Positions 34,552 to 46,786 of a DNA stretch of 64,000 bases are shown here, one piece after another. This DNA comes from Dryomyza anilis (lineage: Eukaryota; Arthropoda; Insecta; Diptera; Dryomyzidae). Below the pieces are notes generated by a model. It worked only from the letters and a program-made list of their open reading frames with translations, was not told the DNA's origin and ran no database searches. Position 1 is the first letter of the stretch. Every line of letters starts with the position of its first letter. Position numbers and translations under genes: made by a program. The stretch spans positions 84,284,638-84,348,637 of the forward strand of contig OX638131.1 in the NCBI GenBank assembly GCA_951804985.1. The letters run 5' to 3'.

Positions 34552-35642
34552 CACCGAAAAAATTACGGTAGTAAATTATACTACATTTATGTTCTTGTTT
34601 TGAAAAAATGTAGTCCTACTACATTTTTATCATGTTTTAATACATTTGTATTAATTGTCTGGATTTTACTACACAATGTTATAATACATCGTGTAGAATA
34701 TAATACATTCGTTTTCTATATATTGCAGAATATGTAGTATGTATTTGTTTTCTGTAGTTTTTATTTTTGAATCACGTGTACTACATAATAAATAAAATGT
34801 ATTATGCAATTATTTTGTGTATTATAGTTTAATATCAAATTATAAATTATTTACATAATATTATAAATTCTTCTATAAATTATATTCTATAAATTTACTG
34901 TTAATTCCCCTGTATACAAAAATATGTATCACTTAAATTTAATTGTTTTTATAAAAACTTAGTTAAAATTGAAATTATTATATAAAATCCTAAAACCTAA
35001 AAAATAGTGCTGTTACTATTAAAATGTCTCTAAATATAAAAAATAATTTACTTTCAAAAATAACTAAGTTTTGTTTATATTTTTAAAACCAAATGTTTAG
35101 CGTTACCAATAATAAAAAATAATTTCCAATAAAATAAATATTCGAATGTATATGGAAGACTTGTCAAAAAGCCACCAATTTGTTAAAGCTGTACACCGAA
35201 AAAATTGCTGTAGCAAATTATATACATTTTATGACTTTGTTTTGAAAAAAAATTATTTCTACTACATTTTGTTGGTTTCTAAATACATTTGCCTTTATTT
35301 GTCTGATTTTTACTACACCATGTATTTAAAATTCGCTCTCTACATATTGCACGAACTGTATTGATGTTTTGCTTTTTGCTTTCATTTGAATTCGTGTGGG
35401 ATCACTGACGAACGAATTACGAAAGGTCGTCCCTCGTACTTGGTATCATACTGCAGAAACTGGTTTTGCTGTTGTTGTTTTTTTTTTTGCACACGACGGA
35501 TGACTGCGAAAGAGGTATATAAATAAACCAAATCTTTCCGTAGTATCTGACCGAACCGACTTAATGAGAGATGACTATAGATCTGCCACCTAATTTTACC
35601 GCTGCATATTTTTTTTTTTTATTTATATTTTTATTTATATAT

Positions 35643-35693
<51 letters not shown>

Positions 35694-35784
35694 TATTTTT
35701 ATTTATTTATAAATAAATATTTATTTATTTATTTATTTATTTATTTATATATTTTTATTTATTTATTTATTTCTTTATTTATTT

Positions 35785-35837
<53 letters not shown>

Positions 35838-36304
35838 TGTGTAGATTTTTTTGTGGTTGTGGGTAACAATCTTTAGTTGTATTTGTACTATAAAACTAAA
35901 TAGTTTTCAGATTTATAATTCTTGCATATATTTTTTTGGTATTAAAAAAATTATATTAATATTCATTCATATCATTTTACGAATTAATAAAAATAAATAT
36001 GTTATTTAATAAATTATCACAACAAAATAAAATAACTACATATTATTGTAAAATTAAACGCATATGTATTAATTTCTCTACATATTTCTGGACGTATAAA
36101 TAAAGACAAAATGTAGGTTTTTTAATACATATGTATTGAAATTTTATATAGAAAAGCTGTTAAATTATGTAGTAATTTTCCATATAAAAACAACTACATC
36201 AGTTTAGTAAAAATAAATACATATGCTTTTGGACGTAAATCAAATACATATGTATTTGTTTTAAAGACATTTTTAGTTACTTTTAATACAGTATTTTTTC
36301 GGTG
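34552..36304. mobile_element. Inverted-repeat element(s) with CACCGAAAAAAT ends
   Basis: CACCGAAAAAATT occurs at 34552 and 35194 and its inverse ATTTTTTCGGTG at 36293-36304. After each left end come TGTAGYAAATTATA, TTTGTTTTGAAAAAA and TACTACATTTT words. So 35194-36304 looks like one complete non-autonomous element and 34552 the start of a partial or nested copy. The right arm is rich in the palindrome ATACATATGTAT. No transposase is encoded. TSD not resolved. Confidence 0.55.
35604..35840. repeat. (TTTA)n microsatellite
   Basis: About 235 bp of nearly pure TTTA/ATTT tetranucleotide with a few interruptions (TATATTTT, AAATAAATA). It lies inside the CACCGAAAAAAT element. The I/Y/L/F-rich open frame through it is an artefact. 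Confidence 0.95.
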
Positions 36305-36974
36305 AATATTTAGGGCAAATTTGAATCTTTAAGGAAGCCTGTATATTTTTACATATCGCAGAAATTATAGCACAAGTTTTATGTTGCTTAATAAGTTTAC
36401 GATTAACATATCAGCAAAAATATCGTAAATTTTAACATACTTCTTCACATAATTGCATACCGTATATCGTACAGAGAATGACGTAAGATTAAGTTATTTT
36501 TAAGAGTAAAAGCATGTTACGATTAGGTACTCCTTAGCTCTCAGACTCTTTTAAAGCAGTGAATATTTTACGTTTTTAAATAAAACACATAAATTTTCTA
36601 TTTAATTAGCCTTCATCACTATAGTTCAGATATAATATTTCTCTCACTATATATTTAGCAAACAAATGCAAATGCAAAGTTGCTTTTATTTCGTATTATT
36701 ATTTAAGCAGCCAACTTACGTTCACAATTTACATATTGGCATAGGTTACGGTTAGGTTAGGTTTGAGTACAAGCTAATAACTAGTATAAAACGAGTCCTT
36801 TTTTGTCGTTTGTATAATATTTGAAAATTTTAAAATTTAAAATAAATGTTGTAAAGAATAACAATAAAAAAAAGTGAAAATATAACTTTGTAAAAGTAAT
36901 GTTGTAAAAAAAGTTAATTAAAAAAACTTTTGAATAAACTGAAGTTACAAAATATTTAAAATTATATATTATAA
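36305..36974. other. AT-rich spacer
   Basis: AT-rich DNA; GGTTACGGTTAGGTTAGGTT at about 36742 is a short telomere-like or chance run. No gene recognised. Confidence 0.5.
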
Positions 36975-37888
36975 AATGGGATCCGTACGAAATATCGAAA
37001 CAAAAAATGTCGAAACCTTAAAATGTCGAAATTATAAAAGCCTTAAAACGTCGAAACAATATTTGGCCAAATCACAAAATGTCGAAAAATATTTTAAAGC
37101 TAGAAAATGTCGACAAATTTTTTAAGCATTCAAAAACATTCAAAAAATTTCGAAAATTAAAATGCCGAAATATCAAAATATTGAAATACAAATTTCAAAT
37201 CCAATATGAGCAAGTCCACACCAAATCTCGTAGGATTTGCAACTCACTCTCATCGATTTCAATGATATTCAAAATTTCAAAATTATTTCAAAATTTTTTT
37301 CCGACCACTATTTCCAAAGATATCACTTTTTCCAGAGATATAGTCCATAGTTAAAAAATTGTCAATGATAACTTTTGTATGGTGGTTCCTATCTTTGATG
37401 CTAGAAACTTTGATAAGGTTTCGTTTTAAAACTAATAAAACAATCTTTTGGAAAATTCTTCTTAACATGAACTTCGAATTGCATGTCCTTAAAAAAAGTA
37501 TTTAAAAAAAAAATCGAAATTTTTGTTGATTTTTTATAAGTGTTGAAGCTAAATTCCAAGATGGTATTTTGAAGTCAGCATATTTAGAAATCTCCGCATG
37601 AATCCTAGAGTATCTAAAAATCAGAATTCGTTCTTTTTTAATATCTTTATCTTCGAGTTTTTTCGACATTTTCCATCATTTTTTCGGCAAAAATTATTTC
37701 GTCATATTAAATTTCGACATTTTTAGTTTTCGACATTTTGTTTTTCAACATTTTAGTTTTCAAAATTTTTTTTTCGACATTTTTGTTTTCGACATTTTCA
37801 GGTTTCGGCATTTTTATTTTCTACATTTTTGTCTTCGGTATTTCTAGTTTCGATATTTTAAATTTCGACTTATTGTACCAGACCCGTT
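36975..37888. mobile_element. Non-autonomous element with subterminal TGTCGAAA repeats
   Basis: Left end AATGGGATCCGTACGAAAT; right end inverse-like, TATTGTACCAGACCCGTT. Subterminal regions are packed with TGTCGAAA in direct orientation on the left (about 36985-37160) and TTTCGACA on the right (about 37660-37880), roughly every 10-20 bp. The middle (37200-37650) is non-repetitive and non-coding. Repeated subterminal words are typical of transposase-binding arrays in hAT- and P-like elements; the superfamily is not established. A second end of the same family lies at 52587-52718. Confidence 0.75.
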
Positions 37889-39058
37889 AAAGTCATAAAC
37901 TACATTTGAAAAGTTTCAATAATAGGTTTACAAAAATTATTTTCAATTCGACGGTTTCAAATTTATGAGGACAACATTGACAGAAAATTAAACAATTAAT
38001 CTCAATTTCACTTCCTATTCTATATTGCTTACGATATGATGTAATTTTCTCCATCGTGAAAGTAATAATTAAGAGTGAATGAGACACAAGATAAGTAAGC
38101 GTACTAAAGGAATATGTTAAAAAGAGAGCAATACGGATTTTCATTAAAAGCAGAAGTGTGTAGAACCACTAGCATTGCGCTGCACGTAAAACAGATTGAG
38201 ATGTATACAGTTAAGTGCAGAAGTTTATGGATACTTCTAGAATTCATCTATGTACAATACAAGGGCGCCGCATCTGAGTTGCGATTCAGTTCCGGTTTAA
38301 AATAGTTGTTATTTAAAAAGAATTGATAAATTAAAACCCCAAACATAATTATGGGTGTGTGAGAGTTCGTCTATATCGCTGCCAAAACTAAATTGTGTCG
38401 GTAATTTTAAATTTAGCAAATTTCCTAGCAAACTAAATTTAACTAAATTGAATGATAGCAAATATACATATGATAATAGATTAATTAAATTCAAAATCAT
38501 GCATATTTCAATATTCTTTCAGTTAAATTTGCAAGACATATTTTCACTGCCAAACAATTAACGGCCCTTCAGAGGCGTCCGCCTCAAGTGACCAATTCTA
38601 ACAAATCTTTTTTAACACCCTTCGCATTATGTAGAAGCTGTTAAATTTGTTGTAAATCTTGTATTTGTAGTTAATGCTTCTCGTGTTGTTGTAATTTTAG
38701 TAGTTGCCACATTAATTGTGCGTGTTGCGCCCTGCTGTTTTTGGTTATTTGTTTGTTTCCTGTTTGTTGTTTGGTTTGCTTGTTTTCGGTTGCTTGTTTG
38801 TTTGACATTAATTAATGAAACACGTCAAAACTCATTAAAACTCCGACTGCCGACTGCTGGCAAAAGAAAACGCGCACAGTTTCTTAGCTGGATCTTCAAG
38901 TTGTTTTTGTTTCGCACTAAACAAAGTAGTCGACTTTTTAGAGCAGCTTGTGCCCTGCTGTGTCGAGGGTTTGTGGGGCTGCCACAAATTGGTTCATAAT
39001 TTGTATCTTTCTGGGAAGAAGGGGGAAGAAACGGTGCTCATATCGTAAGTATAAAAAA
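37889..39058. other. Mixed AT-rich DNA, no gene supported
   Basis: Ordinary sequence with a modestly complex patch at 38560-39010 (ACGGCCCTTCAGAGGCGTCC; TGTTTGTTTGG tracts; GTGGGGCTGCCACAAATTGG). Several open frames of 60-90 codons, none recognisable. Confidence 0.5.
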
Positions 39059-39815
39059 TAATAATTATGAATTACGAATTATGAATTACGAATTATGAAT
39101 TATGAATTATGAATTATGAATTATGAATTATGAATTATGAATTATGAATTATGAATTATGAATTATGAATTATGAATTATGAATTATGAATTATGAATTA
39201 TGAATTATAAATTATGAATTATGAATTATGAATTATGAATGATGAATGATGAATTTTGAATTATAAATTATGAATTATGAATTATGAATTATGAATTATG
39301 AATTATGAATTATGAATTATGAATTATGAATGATGAATGATGAATTATGAATTTTGAATTATTAATTATGAATTATGAATTATGAATTATGAATTATGAA
39401 TTATGAATTATGAATTATTAATTATGAATTATGAATTATGAATTATGAATTATGAATTATGAATTATGAATTATGAATTATGAATTATGAATTATGAATT
39501 ATGAATTATGAATTATGAATTATGAATTATGAATTATAAATTATGAATTATGAATTATGAATGATGAATTTTGAATTATAAATTATGAATTATGAATTAT
39601 GAATTATGAATTATGAATTATGAATTATGAATTATGAATTATGAATTATGAATTATGAATTATGAATTATGAATTATGAATTATGAATTATGAATTATGA
39701 ATTATGAATTACGAATTATGAATTATGAATTATGAATTACGTATTATGAATTATGAATTATGGATTATGAATGATGTATTATGAATTATAAACTATGAAT
39801 TATGATTTATGAATT
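39059..39815. repeat. Heptamer satellite (GAATTAT)n
   Basis: About 750 bp of the 7-bp unit GAATTAT, some 100 copies. Variant heptamers (GAATGAT, GAATTTT, AAATTAT, GAATTAC) are grouped, and the string GAATGATGAATTTTGAATTA recurs near 39240, 39340 and 39560. That implies a higher-order unit of roughly 0.2-0.3 kb on top of the heptamer. Confidence 0.95.
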
Positions 39816-41625
39816 ATGATGAATGAAAAATTATAAAATTGTTCTAAAAATGGTGAATGATGAATAAATTTATCTAAACACTAAATATTTATTCATTTTA
39901 AATTTTATCCAAAACAATAGATGGAAGAGTTACGAATGAACGAATATTACTGCAAACTTTAGACACGACTCTGTGTGACACCAGACTTTTTTGTCTTCCG
40001 ATGTTGCTGTTGATTTTGTATTTTACGTAGCTAGCAATTCTTGTTGTAGCAATTTTTGTTTTTTGTTTGTTTCACGCACTATTTACACAGCGCACGGGTT
40101 TTAATCACAATTTTCAGTCTGCCGAGAATTTCATGCACTCAAGGATACGTAGAATCAAGGATTCATTTATTCAGACATGCGGAGGGTGTGAATCTTGTTT
40201 CGTGTTTATTGTGCGCAATTGAAATTTCACATAAATTTCGTGTTTGTGCAGTAGGCATATTTTAATTACTTACTAATCATTATTTGTTATTAATTCAAGG
40301 AATTTGAAAAATATGTAGATATTAATATTGTGGAAATAAATTCTTCAAATTTGAAGCTATTTAGATGCAAGAATATTTGTAAGATTTTTTGGGACACTTG
40401 AGTTGATTTATTAGTATTTTTACAATAAATAATATTATAAAAGAAAAATTCCAAAATATCTAATATATTCAAAAAATGTATTTGAAACTAATAGAACTTA
40501 AATAATTTACATAGGTTTTTAATTCTTGGTTGATGTCATGAGTGAATTTGAATTTTTTTCTTTTTCGAAATAGAAATTCATAAATCTCAGCTATAAATCA
40601 ATAGATTTAACAACAAAACAAAATTGTCTGTTAATTCCATATATATTTTTATTATCTTATTCTTATTATTTGGTATGCCCAACACCTTCGGTTAGGAAAA
40701 TTAAAACCATACCTAATATAAATAAATCATAACTAAATGCGATAAATCAACGAACCACGACACAGCCCAAATCAAAATTCCGATAAGATTTTGCCTCGTG
40801 TGGCGCTTTTATGATGATGTGCGGTGTGTTAAGCATTTTAAACAAGATCACATTTGAGAATAACCAACACGGTGCACGAAGAGGGCACCAAAAAAAAGAC
40901 CCTGTGCCGCCAAGAATGCTGTGACTTTTCGCCTGCGGCAGCTGCTGTGTGTTTTTGGCTACAGCAGGGCCACGTGTATTAAAAGGACAACGACAAACAG
41001 GATGTTGCGACTAACAAAGAAACAAAAACAAGAACAGAAACAAATTATTACAAAGCAGTGCATATCCTGCGGTGGCATCTAGAGACAACGACATACATGC
41101 CACGCGTCGCGGAAACATGGAAAATGAGAACAATTTTCATTTGTGTAGATCACGCACGCACCGGAAGCTGATTATAAATGAGAAAATGTTGCCAGTGCGT
41201 ATTTCCGCGTGGAGATAAAATGAAATTTAACCAAATGAGTAACAAGGATGATGATACAAAACACATGAAATAAGGCATTCTACAGGGATTTAAAAGGTAT
41301 ATATTTTTAAACCATTTAAGACTGACCTCCGATTCACTCATTCGATTATGACAGATAATATTTATTTGGTATTCTTTTTATTTGATAAAAGTCCGGCATA
41401 TCTCTGGACTGCTGAGATCGGCTTCTGATTGATTAGATTATTACTGACCCACTAATTACACCATAAAGTCAAGATTGGATATGCCATCCAAATTATGCTT
41501 TAATAGTCCTATCCTTCCTGTCTCCGTCCAAGAAAACGCAATCACGATATCTATACCTAGGCTCAGTCTACAATTTATTTTTAAAATTACTTAATTGTTG
41601 GGTACTACTCCCTTTAAGATATTAA
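39816..41625. other. Mostly unique DNA with one complex island
   Basis: 39816-40680 is AT-rich. 40690-41350 is more complex, with CAGCTG (40939-40944), CACGTG (40971-40976) and CGGCAGCTGCTG/ACAGCAGGGCCACGTG. No credible coding frame; the 60-70-codon frames here have no family resemblance. Confidence 0.45.
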
Positions 41626-41629
41626 TGAT

Positions 41630-42720
41630 CACTAAAAATTAAATTTTTCTCTAAAAATTAAATTTTTTATTAAAAAAAGTAAATTTTCCACTAAAAACTA
41701 ATTTTCACTTAAAATTCAAATTTTCACTAAAAATTCAAATTTTCACTAAAAATTCAAATTTTCACTAAAAATTCAAATTTTCACTAAAAATTCAAATTTT
41801 CACTAAAAATTCAAATTTTCACTAAAAATTCAAATTTTCACTAAAAATTCAAATTTTCACTAAAAATTCAAATTTTCACTAAAAATTCAAATTTTCACTA
41901 AAAATTCAAATTTTCACTAAAAATTCAAATTTTCACTAAAAATTCAAATTTTCACTAAAAATTCAAATTTTCACTAAAAATTCAAATTTTCACTAAAAAT
42001 TCAAATTTTCACTAAAAATTCAAATTTTCACTAAAAATTCAAATTTTCACTAAAAATTCAAATTTTCAATAAAAATTCAAATTTTCACTAAAAATTCAAA
42101 CTTTCACTAAAAATTCAAATTTTCACTAAAAATTCAAATTTTCACTAAAAATTCAAATTTTCACTAAAAACTCTATTTTTCATTAAAAAACTCCATTTTT
42201 CACTAAAAATTAAAATATTCACAAAAATTTTAATTTTCAACAACAAAACTAAGAATTGAAATTTTAACTAAAAATTCAAATTTTCAACAACACAACTAAA
42301 AATTAACTAAAAATTCAAATTTTCATTAAAAATTTAAATTTTTACTAAAAATGCAAATGTTCAAATTCAACTCCCACCAAAAATTGATTTTTTCACTAAA
42401 AAATAAAATGTTCACTAAAAACCAATTTTTTTTCCTAAAATTTATTTGTTATCTAAATTTTTCACTAAAAAAATAATAGTCAAAATTCAATTTGTCACTA
42501 AAACCCACATTTTGAAAATTCAATTTTCACTAAAAATTAAATTTTTACCTCCAAGTTAAATTTTTCATTGAAAATTCGATTTTTCACAAAAATTAAACTT
42601 TTACTAAAAATTCAATTATTTCATTAAAAATTCTATTTTTCATTAAAAATTCTATTATTCATTAAAAATTCTATTTTTCTTTAAAAATTCTAAGTTTCAC
42701 GAAAAATTTTAATTTTCATT
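41630..42720. repeat. 19-bp array, AATTCAAATTTTCACTAAA type, second locus
   Basis: About 25 nearly perfect units from 41710 to 42165, then a decayed tail to 42720 with ATTCTATTTTTCATTAAAA variants. The unit and orientation match 30350-31510. Confidence 0.95.
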
Positions 42721-43870
42721 AAAAAAAAATTTATTATTTTTTTGAAAATTCAAACATATTTTTTTTTTTTTGTTATTTGATTGTATTATAATTTTTTTTC
42801 TAGTACACTCGTAGTTTCTGTGGAATTTGTTGAGCTTTAGGTCAGTTGTACACAACCAGATAAAAAACCAAAGGCCTTCCAACGAAAGGCAGGATCTTGT
42901 AATAAAGGCAGCTTATGGCAAATGTCAGCAAAGTCGCTAAGACACTTGAATATTTATCTCTTGTTTGAAGTCAGCCAAAATTTTATATGTACCACAAAAA
43001 AAAACAACAACAACAAACTGTATTCAATGGCTTAATATGCGCACAAGCCAAATAATTCCCTCGAGCGAATTTGTTTCAATTCGCTCGCGGCCTGATTTAT
43101 TTTTTATTATTTTTATGTTGATGTTGTTGTTGTTGGCATTATGTCGCTGGTCGTCAGTTATAGCTTTGACATTGAAATGGTTTTGGTCCAGGGGATTTGT
43201 AGGCCTTCAAAGGGAACGAAGTCTTTTGAGGGCGATACAAAGAGCATGAAGTCCTTTGAGAAAAATGCTGCCTACAGCCTATTATTGCGGCGGGGATGAG
43301 TGTAACAATAATTTTACGCTATTTTGATTTTATTACAATTTTTTCATCTGGTCGTCGTCATCGTTGTCTTTGTGGATTTTGACGTTATTGCAATAGGATT
43401 GGATTTATTTAACAGAACATTCGATGGCTGGCAACTGTACATGGTCGCAATTTTTTAAAGGGCTTGAAAAATATTTTACTTTTAAATCTTTAAAGAAAAC
43501 ATAAAGTTAAAAATTCAAGTTCTGTTTTAATCATCAAACATATAAATAAACATTCAAGAATTATAAATTGAGCAATTTTTACTTTTTTAAAGTATTTTAA
43601 GATGATTTAATAATTTCAAAAATGCTGCAAATGGTCAAAGATCAAAGATTAGAGGAGTAAAACAACCATTTCATTTAAAAATACAGCGATCAATTTCCTG
43701 ATCATGATTATACAATTTTTTTAATTGATTGATATTCGGAAAAACAAAAATTGTATAGCATTTGGTTATAAAAGGCATGGAAATTAATATAAATTATGTA
43801 AGTGTTAACAAATAAAAAGTTGCCAATGATTTTTCAAAGATTATGGTTAATCGTAATAAAAATAACAAAA
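42721..43870. other. Mixed AT-rich DNA, no gene supported
   Basis: A moderately complex patch at 42840-43440 includes CCTTCAAAGGGAACGAAGTC and a tandem-like second copy (GAGCATGAAGTCCTTTGAG). The rest is AT-rich. No recognised frame. Confidence 0.5.
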
Positions 43871-43871
43871 A

Positions 43872-44612
43872 ACCAGTTGGGAAGGTTAGATCACATGGGA
43901 AATTTTAAAGTAGGTGTAATTATGATAGTTCGGATTATCAAAATTATAGTCGGTCTAAGCCGACTATAAATACCCTACACATATGTGTGGTTACCATTCA
44001 AAGTGATATATAGGTCACCAGGGTATACGAATCCTGAAAATAACTACACACATTCAATCGCTGAAGAATTTCCATTCATTTGATACCCATATTTACATAT
44101 GGGTAGGTGTACCGAATATCGATTTCTTTTTTGGTGAACCACAAGTCTTTTCGCCGGAAAACATTATTATCATGTATTTGAGCATGATGTCAATACATAT
44201 TTGACCAAAAAAGTTTACCTAAGCACGTATACAGTAAAATTGATCTGTATATGTAAATTTTATATGAGGTATTTGAACATAAGTGGTCGGATCATAGGTC
44301 ACAATGGACCGATCTCGCCAATTTTTTCGCACATACAGCGTAGGTATATTAGTAATCTAAGTTATAAGTTTCATTTATCTAGCTCTTCAATTTTAAAAGT
44401 CTTAGGGATTTCAACAGACAGACAGACAGACAGACGGACGGACAGACAGACAGACAGACAGACGGACAGACAGACGGACATCGCTAAATCGACTCAGGAG
44501 GTCATGCTGATCAAGAATATATATACTTTTCCATACCGGAGATGCTTCCTTCTGGGTGTTACAAGCGGCGTACCAAACTGAATATACCCTTTCACTCTTA
44601 GTGTAGGGTATA
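43872..44612 (-). mobile_element. DINE/Helentron-like non-autonomous element, copy A
   Basis: Minus-strand element beginning TATACCCTACACTAAGAGTG (44612 downward) and ending ...TTCCCAACTGG (43872). It contains the fly-typical block ATATATTCTTGATCAGCATGA...GTCGATTTAGCGATGTCC, a (GACA/GTCT)n tract (44417-44480), TTGAAATCCCTAAGACTTTTA and a hairpin AGTCGG...CCGACT near the 3' end. Almost identical to copy B. T-runs flank both ends. The Helentron assignment is inferred from the CTGG end, the hairpin and T-T insertion. A 126-codon frame across it is not a gene. Confidence 0.75.
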
Positions 44613-44799
44613 AAAACACTTTCATATGATAAATCACATGAAAATCACAAACAACAACTAGAAATAAAAAGCATAAAAAATTCATTATAATTTTCATGAA
44701 ACGTAATAATTTTTTTATTATCAAATAGGTTTCTTCATTTTTCCTATTTATATTAATAAGGAAGTAATTTAATTAAAACTTTCTTCCTTAGAATTGGTT

Positions 44800-45420
44800 T
44801 GCCCCATACACACGTTTTCGCGGAAAATGATAAAGAAAGTTACCATAAACTGCATAAATCTTTATATAAATCATATAAAATCAATTGCAAACTCCATTTA
44901 ACCAAAAATGGCGTATGGAGCAAACCAGAGTGAGTAAATCACACAATATCACACGGTGTAAAAAATCTCACAAAAATCACACAATCACGAATTCACAAAA
45001 ATATCTCACAACAATCTCAAAATCATCATTAACTCAATAAAACTATACATAAATCATATAAATTTGATTGCCAATACCATTTACCCAAAAATGGCGTATG
45101 GAGCAAACCAGAGTGAGAAAATCACACAATATCGCACGGTGTAAAAAATCTCACAAAAATCACACAATCACGAATTCACACAAATATCTCACAACAAAAT
45201 CATCATTAACTCAATAAAACTATACATAAATCATATAAATTTGATTGCCAACTCCATTTACCCAAAAATGGCGTATGAAGCAAACCAGAGTGAGAAAATC
45301 ACACGGTGTGAAAAGTCTCATAAAAATCACACAATTCACATAAATATCTCATGAGAGTCTCAAAATCGCATATTACACATCGCGTAAAAATCACTATTTG
45401 AGATTTATCGCACAAAGTTG
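44800..45420. repeat. Tandem repeat, unit about 176-180 bp, three copies
   Basis: ATGGCGTATGRAGCAAACCAGAGTGAG recurs at about 44908, 45088 and 45265. Between are AATCACACAATATCRCACGG, CACAATCACGAATTCACA and CATTAACTCAATAAAACTAT in order. The array sits between the two inverted copies of the DINE-like element. Confidence 0.9.
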
Positions 45421-46076
45421 AGACCGTTGAGCAATCGTGATATGTATAACAACATTAAACAAAATAGTTCCAATTTTTTTCGAAAAAAGTATAAATTGCT
45501 GTTTAACTAATTAAAGACAGACCTCTGATTCTGTGATCGATTTTGATAAAACTTGTCGGAAATAATATTCAGGGTATTTTAATTTTTTCAACTGTTATTC
45601 GCAACATCGCACCATAATTATAATGTCGTATTTTCTTAAGGAGTAGCACTATGGTTATGAACCAAAACGTAGACTGTTACGTTACATTCAATTTCAATGC
45701 ACGCTAAATTTAAAAAATTTAAACTGATATAGCTACTATCTCGAACTGTTTTATCGATGCTTGTTTGAGAATGTTTCGGAAAATCGAAGATCATCGAGAT
45801 TGAGAAGACTGGGAAGTTTAAATTTATAAAATGCATGATTCAAATTCAATTATATTAAATGTTTGCAATATAAAAATATTTTTAAATTTGGTAATGTGAT
45901 TAATAATGTTGCCCTGTTTCTAAAAATATTTTTTCAAATGTAAACAGCCCTGTAATTTTACTATTTGTTTTGTAACATAATCTATAAAGATTAGCCTTAA
46001 ATTACTGCAACAACAAAATCAAAACGACAAAACAAAAGGCTACACAGCAACAAAGTCTATAATGTTTACACGTTTT
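45421..46076. other. AT-rich spacer
   Basis: No repeat or gene recognised; short frames only. Confidence 0.55.
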
Positions 46077-46786
46077 TATACCCTACACTAAGAGTGAAAG
46101 GGTATATTCAGTTTGGTACGCCGTTTGTAACACCCAGAAGGAAGCATCTCCGGTATGGAAAAGTATATATATTCTTGATCAGCATGACCTCCTGAGTCGA
46201 TTTAGCGATGTCCGTCTGTCCGTCTGTCTGTCCGTCTGTCTGTCTGTCCGTCTGTCTGTCTGTCTGTTGAAATCCCTAAGACTTTTAAAATTGAAGAGCT
46301 AGATAAATGAAACTTATAACTTAAATTACTAATATACCTACGCTGTATGTGCGAAAAAATTGGCGAGATCGGTCCATTGTGACCTATGATCCGACCACTT
46401 ATGTTCAAATACCTCATATAAAATGTACATAAAATGATCAATTCTTACGTATACGTGCTTAGGTAAACTTTTTTGGTCAAATATATATTGATATCATGCT
46501 CAAATACATGATAATAATGTTTTCCGGCGAAAAGACTTGTGGTTCACAAAAAAAAAAATCGAAATTCGGTACACCTACCCATTTGTAAATATGGGTATCA
46601 AATGAATGGAAATTCATCAGCGATTGAATGTATACCCTGGTGACCTATATATCACTTTGAATGGTAACCACACATATGTGTAGGGTATTTATAGTCGGCT
46701 TAGACCGACTATAATTTTGATAATCCTAACTATCATAATTACACCTACTTTAAAATTTCCCATGTGATCTAACCTTCCCAACTGGT
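46077..46786 (+). mobile_element. DINE/Helentron-like non-autonomous element, copy B
   Basis: Same element as copy A in opposite orientation, starting TATACCCTACACTAAGAGTG and ending CTTCCCAACTGG. The (GTCT/GTCC)n tract is at 46209-46267 and the AGTCGG...CCGACT hairpin at about 46692-46712. Together with copy A it makes an inverted repeat of about 0.7 kb per arm with a 1.46-kb spacer. Confidence 0.8.

Noticed and set aside
36742..36762. GGTTAGGTTAGG-like words suggesting telomeric DNA
   Set aside because: Only two or three units; flies of this group do not use TTAGG telomeres and the run is too short to mean more than chance.
44201..44581. 126-codon frame with a DRQTDRQT repeat
   Set aside because: Read-through of the (GACA)n tract of the DINE-like element; the same peptide appears in copy B at 46202-46441.
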